A stretch of 17,226 nt of DNA from Collinsella sp. (GTDB lineage Bacteria > Actinomycetota > Coriobacteriia > Coriobacteriales > Coriobacteriaceae), in NCBI GenBank assembly GCA_022713905.1, contig JAIHTM010000075.1, forward strand, positions 1 through 17,226. Direction: 5' to 3'. The translations under genes and the position numbers were made by a program. The notes beneath the pieces are model-generated. The model searched no databases and was not told the origin of the DNA. It saw only the letters and a list, made by a program, of their open reading frames with translations. Within the stretch, counting starts at the first letter, position 1. Each line of letters opens with the position of its first letter. Positions 13,903 to 17,226 of the stretch are shown here, piece by piece.

Positions 13903-14922
13903 GTGGGGACCGCAATCGACATGTCCTTTGACGGCGCGATGCTTGCCGCCTGCCCGCTTTCGGCACTGGTGCTCTCGTTTGCCTTCTACGGTTTTTGCGG
14001 CTGGGCATGGGAATCGACAGTCTGCGCCATGCTCAACCACGGACACTTTGCCAACAGTGGGTTTTTGCTGGGACCGTGTTGCCCTATCTATGGTGTGGGC
14101 GGCATTGCCTGCTGGCTTTTGCTGCGTGGGATTCCGGATGCCCCGAGCCAGTTTGTTGCCGCGGCGCTTGTATGCAGCGTAATCGAGTGCAGTGTGGGCC
14201 TTCTATTGGAAAAGACAACAGGCGCTCGCTTTTGGGACTATTCGCACCTGCCGTTTAACCTGCACGGGCGTATCTGCCTGTACTGGGCCTGCGCGTTTGG
14301 CTTGGGTGCGTTGTGCATTTGCCGCGTAGTGGAACCGGCGGTGTTGGGCTTGCTCGGCCATTTGCCGGTGCTGATTGTGCGGCTGTCCGCCTTTATCGTC
14401 GCGGTCGCGATGATGGTCGATGCAGTGTGCTCGTTGGCCAGTTGGCGCCGCCTGTCCGATCAACTGGAGCGTGTGCGTGCCGACCTTGCCGACCGCATCA
14501 ATGAGTCGCTTGCCGATGCGTCTGACTCCATGCTCGAACGTATTCCCGATTCGACGATTGACTCGGTGGCACAGACGCATATCCGCAGTCGTGCCGTTAA
14601 CGCGTGGCTGGCCGAGCTGGGCGACGCGGCGCTCGATGCCCTGCGCGAGAAGGCCTCGATGCCGACGTTTATCTCGGATGGTGCTCGCGGCCTGGCGCTC
14701 GCTGCCCGCCGCGTGGCCGATGCCGCGCCGAACGTGCCCCATCCATCACTCGCCCGTCTCCGTGCCGGCAGGCGCGCGAACCGTCCGGTGCCGAGTGTGT
14801 CGCTCAGCCGTCGCGACCTGCGCTTCTTCAATGCCTTTCCGCGCTTGCGCATCAACCGCTACGAAGGCATCATCCGAGCTACCGACCTCCGCGACCGCGC
14901 TCGCGAGCTGTTCCGTCGCTAG
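13903..14922 (+). CDS. CmpB-family putative ABC transporter permease (PF06541)
   Basis: 339 residues. The N-terminal half has about five membrane segments and the family pattern FYGFCGWAWEST (28-39), GFLLGPCCPIYGVGG (53-67), and GARFWDYSHLPFNLHGRICL (about 107-126). The C-terminal half (about 180-339) is soluble, charged and probably helical, ending with FFNAFPRLRINRYE as in relatives. Despite the family name no transport function is established and no ATPase lies nearby. GTG 13903 is taken as start because gaggagaggg precedes it; ATG 13921 is an alternative. It is coupled to the HD-domain gene (3-bp gap), so the membrane protein may anchor or regulate that enzyme (inference). Confidence 0.8.
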   Translation: MGTAIDMSFDGAMLAACPLSALVLSFAFYGFCGWAWESTVCAMLNHGHFANSGFLLGPCCPIYGVGGIACWLLLRGIPDAPSQFVAAALVCSVIECSVGLLLEKTTGARFWDYSHLPFNLHGRICLYWACAFGLGALCICRVVEPAVLGLLGHLPVLIVRLSAFIVAVAMMVDAVCSLASWRRLSDQLERVRADLADRINESLADASDSMLERIPDSTIDSVAQTHIRSRAVNAWLAELGDAALDALREKASMPTFISDGARGLALAARRVADAAPNVPHPSLARLRAGRRANRPVPSVSLSRRDLRFFNAFPRLRINRYEGIIRATDLRDRARELFRR

Positions 14923-14958
14923 TCGGGGCCGGGCCGGGCGCGCCCCTTTCGCTCGCAC

Positions 14959-14996
14959 GTTTCCCGTTCGTTTCACGCCCGTTGCCGCGCCGTTTC
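14959..14996. promoter_or_regulatory. Four 11-bp-spaced GTTTC half-sites (GlnR-box-like) upstream of amtB
   Basis: GTTTC at 14959, GTTTC at 14970, GTTGC at 14981 and GTTTC at 14992 are spaced exactly 11 bp (5-base half-sites, 6-base gaps). Reversed, this is GAAAC-n6-GCAAC-n6-GAAAC-n6-GAAAC, the architecture of actinobacterial GlnR boxes, which typically precede amtB and glnK. GTTTC recurs at 15012. Regulator identity is inferred; GlnR is not in the window. Confidence 0.5.
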
Positions 14997-15120
14997 CAAG
15001 ATTGCGGCACCGTTTCCATTCGACAACGCAGCGTTTAACAACGCCGTGTCTGGTCTACACCAGTTGCTCCTCGGCTCCATCATGAGCGCTGACAACGTTC
15101 ATGCGACCAAGGGGGAGCGA

Positions 15121-16398
15121 ATGTACGATACGGGATCGACAACGTTTATGCTCATCTGCACCATGCTCGTGTTTTTAATGACACCGGGCTTGGCGTTTTT
15201 CTACGGCGGCCTGTCTAGGCGCAAAAATGTCATCAACACCATGCTTATGTGCTTTGGTGCCATTGGCCTGGTGGGTGTGCTGTGGATTGTGGCCGGCTGG
15301 TCGCTGGCCTACGGCGGCGACGGTTCCAGCCCGTTTATTGGAGGCTTTGACCAGTTGCTGTGCCTGCCGGTGCTCAATCAGGTGCTGCAGGCGGCCGAGG
15401 GCACCGCGACGGATGGTGCCGTCTATCCGGAGATTATCAACATCGCCTTTCAGATGGCGTTTGCCATGATTACGGCCGCCATCGTCACGGGCAGCCTTGC
15501 CGGGCGCGTTAAGTTTGGCGCTATGTCGGTCTTCCTGGGCATTTGGCTGCTCGTGGTTTACGCACCGCTCGCCCACATGGTGTGGGGCGGCGAGGGCTCC
15601 TTTATCGGCGACATCATCGGCGCGCTGGACTTTGCCGGCGGCGACGTGGTGCACATCTCGTCCGGTCTGACGGGCCTGATTCTTTGCCTGATGCTCGGCC
15701 GTCGTCGCGGTTTTGGCATGGTGAGCTACCGTCCGCATAACGTGCCGTTTGTGGCGCTGGGCGCCGGTCTACTTTGGTTTGGTTGGTTTGGCTTTAACGG
15801 CGGCAGCGAGTTTAAGGCCGATGCCGTGGCGGCACTCGCCATCCTCAACACCGTGACGGCCAGCGCGGCGGGCATGGTCTCGTGGCTTGCCGTCGAGCGC
15901 GTGCACACCGGTCGTCCCACGCTGGTGGGCGCCAGCACCGGTCTGGTTGCGGGCCTTGTGGTGGTCACGCCGGGCGCGGGCTTTGTCGAGCCGTGGGCGG
16001 CGCTGGTCATGGGCTTGATCGTCTCTCCCGTCTGCTACCTGGCCATCAGCCATCTTAAGACCAAGTTTGGCTACGACGATGCGCTCGACGCGTTCGGTTG
16101 CCACGGCATCGGCGGCATTTTGGGTGGCGTGCTCACAGGCCTGTTCTGCGTGCCGGAGCTTTCGTGGACCGGTAAGGGCGGCCTGCTCTACACGGGCGAC
16201 GTGTCACTGCTCGTCTCGCAGATTCTGGGTATTGTGGTGACGGTCGTTATCGTGCTGGTGCTCGACTTGGTAATCGCCGCGATGGTCAAGGTGCTGTTCC
16301 ACGGCAGCCTGCGCGTGGACGAGGCCGACGAGGCGCTGGGCTTGGATGCGAGTCAGCACGGCGAGAGCGCCTATCCCTCGTTCTCCGGACTCGATTAG
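15121..16398 (+). CDS. amtB: Ammonium transporter (Amt family)
   Basis: 425 residues with eleven or so membrane segments; a trimeric inner-membrane channel for ammonium/ammonia. Hallmarks: LMTPGLAFFYGGLSRRKNV (19-37); LDFAGGDVVH (169-178) with D170 and the first pore histidine H178; WFGWFGFNGGSE (219-230); DAFGCHGIGG (323-332) with the second pore histidine H328; Phe residues at 110 and 114 near the usual gate; and a cytosolic tail (HGESAYPS) of the kind that contacts P-II proteins. ATG 15121 follows gggggag, though the spacing is short; in-frame GTG 15046 and ATG 15082 would add an uncharacteristic leader. The P-II gene follows after a 110-nt hairpin, the classic amtB-glnK pair. Confidence 0.93.
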   Translation: MYDTGSTTFMLICTMLVFLMTPGLAFFYGGLSRRKNVINTMLMCFGAIGLVGVLWIVAGWSLAYGGDGSSPFIGGFDQLLCLPVLNQVLQAAEGTATDGAVYPEIINIAFQMAFAMITAAIVTGSLAGRVKFGAMSVFLGIWLLVVYAPLAHMVWGGEGSFIGDIIGALDFAGGDVVHISSGLTGLILCLMLGRRRGFGMVSYRPHNVPFVALGAGLLWFGWFGFNGGSEFKADAVAALAILNTVTASAAGMVSWLAVERVHTGRPTLVGASTGLVAGLVVVTPGAGFVEPWAALVMGLIVSPVCYLAISHLKTKFGYDDALDAFGCHGIGGILGGVLTGLFCVPELSWTGKGGLLYTGDVSLLVSQILGIVVTVVIVLVLDLVIAAMVKVLFHGSLRVDEADEALGLDASQHGESAYPSFSGLD

Positions 16399-16399
16399 C

Positions 16400-16509
16400 G
16401 GCACGGCTTTCCCAGGCACCCGACCTTGCCCCTCAAACCGTCGCTTGCGTACCGAAGTACGTGGCGCTCCTCTTTCGGGGCAATCTCGGGCACCTGGGAA
16501 AGCCGTGCC
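16400..16509. repeat. 110-nt long hairpin between amtB and the P-II gene
   Basis: 33-nt arms (16400-16432 and 16477-16509) pair perfectly over the outer 17 bp (GGCACGGCTTTCCCAGG) and imperfectly inside. The centre carries a CGTAC-CGAA-GTACG stem-loop (16448-16461), so nearly the whole segment folds. It begins 1 base after the amtB stop. There is no T-run, so it is not a simple terminator. It may set the expression ratio of the two genes, protect mRNA ends, or be an inserted REP-like or MITE-like element. Confidence 0.75.
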
Positions 16510-16554
16510 ATGTGAAGGACAATCAATTTCTTTTATTAAAGAGAGGAATTCACT

Positions 16555-16893
16555 ATGAAGAAGATTACGGCGATCGTTCGTGCTGAGAAGCTTGAGGTTC
16601 TTAAAGATGCGCTGTTTGCTGCCGATGTTCGCGGTATGACTATCAACCAGGTGCAGGGCTGCGGCGCGCAGCATGGCTGGAAGGAATACGTGCGCGGCAA
16701 CGAGTTGCTTGTCAACACGATCCCTAAGGTGCAGTTCACGCTCATTTGTGCCGATGAGCATGTCGACGGCATTGTCGACATCATCTGCAACGCCGCCCGC
16801 ACCGGTGCCGTTGGAGATGGCAAGATCTGGGTCGAGCCGGTCGAGGAGGTTATCCGCATCCGTACCGGCGAACACGGCCCCGCCGCGGTGTAG
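16555..16893 (+). CDS. glnK: P-II family nitrogen regulatory protein (GlnK-like)
   Basis: 112 residues, the normal P-II length. The trimeric protein senses ATP/ADP and 2-oxoglutarate and gates the ammonium channel encoded upstream. Seen: MKKITAIVRAEKLEVLKDAL (1-20), the T-loop (36-55), IPKVQ (56-60), TGAVGDGKIWV (83-93) and the C-terminal PVEEVIRIRTGE (95-106). T-loop Tyr51, the residue uridylylated or adenylylated in many relatives, is Leu51 (RGNELLV), and position 46 is Val; Y45 is the only nearby tyrosine. Control is therefore likely by ligand binding alone (inference). Ribosome site gagagg lies before ATG 16555. glnK is preferred over glnB from linkage to amtB. Confidence 0.92.
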   Translation: MKKITAIVRAEKLEVLKDALFAADVRGMTINQVQGCGAQHGWKEYVRGNELLVNTIPKVQFTLICADEHVDGIVDIICNAARTGAVGDGKIWVEPVEEVIRIRTGEHGPAAV

Positions 16894-16895
16894 AA

Positions 16896-16925
16896 TCGAC
16901 CGCCTGCCATTCGCAACGTTAAAAT
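16896..16925 (+). promoter_or_regulatory. Possible promoter of the TetR-family gene
   Basis: A -35-like TCGACC (16896-16901, four of six), an 18-bp spacer and -10 TAAAAT (16920-16925, five of six) precede the TetR start by about 42 bp. No terminator was found between the P-II gene and this site. Confidence 0.4.
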
Positions 16926-16967
16926 ACTGCAATGAGACACAAGGCTTGCGTTGCGGATGGACGGATT

Positions 16968-17226
16968 ATGGGTCGTAATAAATACCCCGAGGAGACGGTC
17001 GCGAAGATTCTCGACGCGGCGCTGGAGCTATTCTGCGCGCAGGGTTATGAGGGGACGAGCATTCAAGATATCGTCGACCGCCTCGATGGCATGACCAAGG
17101 GCGCTGTCTATCATCACTTTAAGAGCAAAGAGGAGATTTTCAACGCCGCATTTGATCGGGCAATGGCTCCGATTGTTGAGCACCGTCGCTCAACGCTTGG
17201 TATCGGCAATATGACCGGAGCCCAAA
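16968..17226 (+). CDS. TetR/AcrR-family transcriptional regulator (N-terminal part)
   Basis: The gene runs off the right edge; 86 codons are visible. The TetR N-terminal DNA-binding domain is complete: ILDAALELFCAQGYEGTSIQ (14-33), DIVDRLDGMTKGAVYHHFKS (34-53) and KEEIFNAAFD (54-63), which includes the recognition helix and its YHHF signature. The ligand-binding domain lies outside the window, so inducer and targets are unknown. ATG 16968 lacks a strong ribosome site (ggatggacgg precedes it), but the protein begins where TetR proteins usually do. It may control a gene beyond the edge; nothing links it to the P-II gene except proximity. Confidence 0.88.
   Translation, partial: MGRNKYPEETVAKILDAALELFCAQGYEGTSIQDIVDRLDGMTKGAVYHHFKSKEEIFNAAFDRAMAPIVEHRRSTLGIGNMTGAQ

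Noticed and set aside
14923..15120. A small gene or leader peptide between the CmpB-family gene and amtB
   Set aside because: No short frame with a ribosome site and codon bias was found. The in-frame GTG 15046 and ATG 15082 only lengthen AmtB with atypical sequence.

Overview
The window looks like chromosomal DNA from a gut Coriobacteriia-type actinobacterium, most like Collinsella. This is inferred from the GC-rich, GC3-biased coding, the Shine-Dalgarno starts and the gene families; no marker gene such as rRNA is present. No tRNA, rRNA, CRISPR array, transposase or phage gene was seen.

Layout, left to right. (1) 1-1556: a two-component module on the + strand, a REC-HD-GYP cyclic-di-GMP phosphodiesterase-type response regulator followed by a stand-alone HPt protein. 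(2) 1787-5214: a visibly more AT-rich + strand cassette. It holds a DUF2975 membrane protein and a YozG-like XRE regulator, then, behind a terminator and a new promoter, an ABC exporter (one ATPase, two ABC-2-like permeases). TTATCGAA half-sites occur in front of both transcription units, suggesting that the XRE protein controls both. (3) 5326-9593, - strand: a polar amino acid ABC importer operon. It runs from a Tat-type lipoprotein binding protein through an attenuator-like hairpin to two permeases and a GlnQ-type ATPase, and ends with a gamma-glutamyl-GABA-hydrolase-like class I amidotransferase. The ATPase lacks its whole Walker A P-loop through a clean in-frame gap, the most striking anomaly in the window. 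(4) 9863-11065: an iron-type alcohol dehydrogenase (+), convergent with a short 1-deoxyxylulose-5-phosphate synthase (-, 11354-13135). Between them lie three palindromic repeat units. (5) 13363-14922: a small HD-domain protein and a CmpB-family (PF06541) membrane protein, apparently one operon. (6) 15121-16893: amtB and a P-II (glnK-like) gene, a nitrogen-status operon. A run of 11-bp-spaced GTTTC half-sites resembling GlnR boxes precedes it, and a 110-nt hairpin separates the two genes. (7) 16968 to the right edge: the start of a TetR-family regulator.

The genes fit a fermentative gut bacterium that takes up amino acids and ammonium, reduces aldehydes, and makes isoprenoids by the MEP route. 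Several intergenic spaces carry different long palindromes (1581-1644, 9709-9743, 11082-11299, 16400-16509). These look like REP-like or MITE-like elements or structured RNA and are not explained by the genes.
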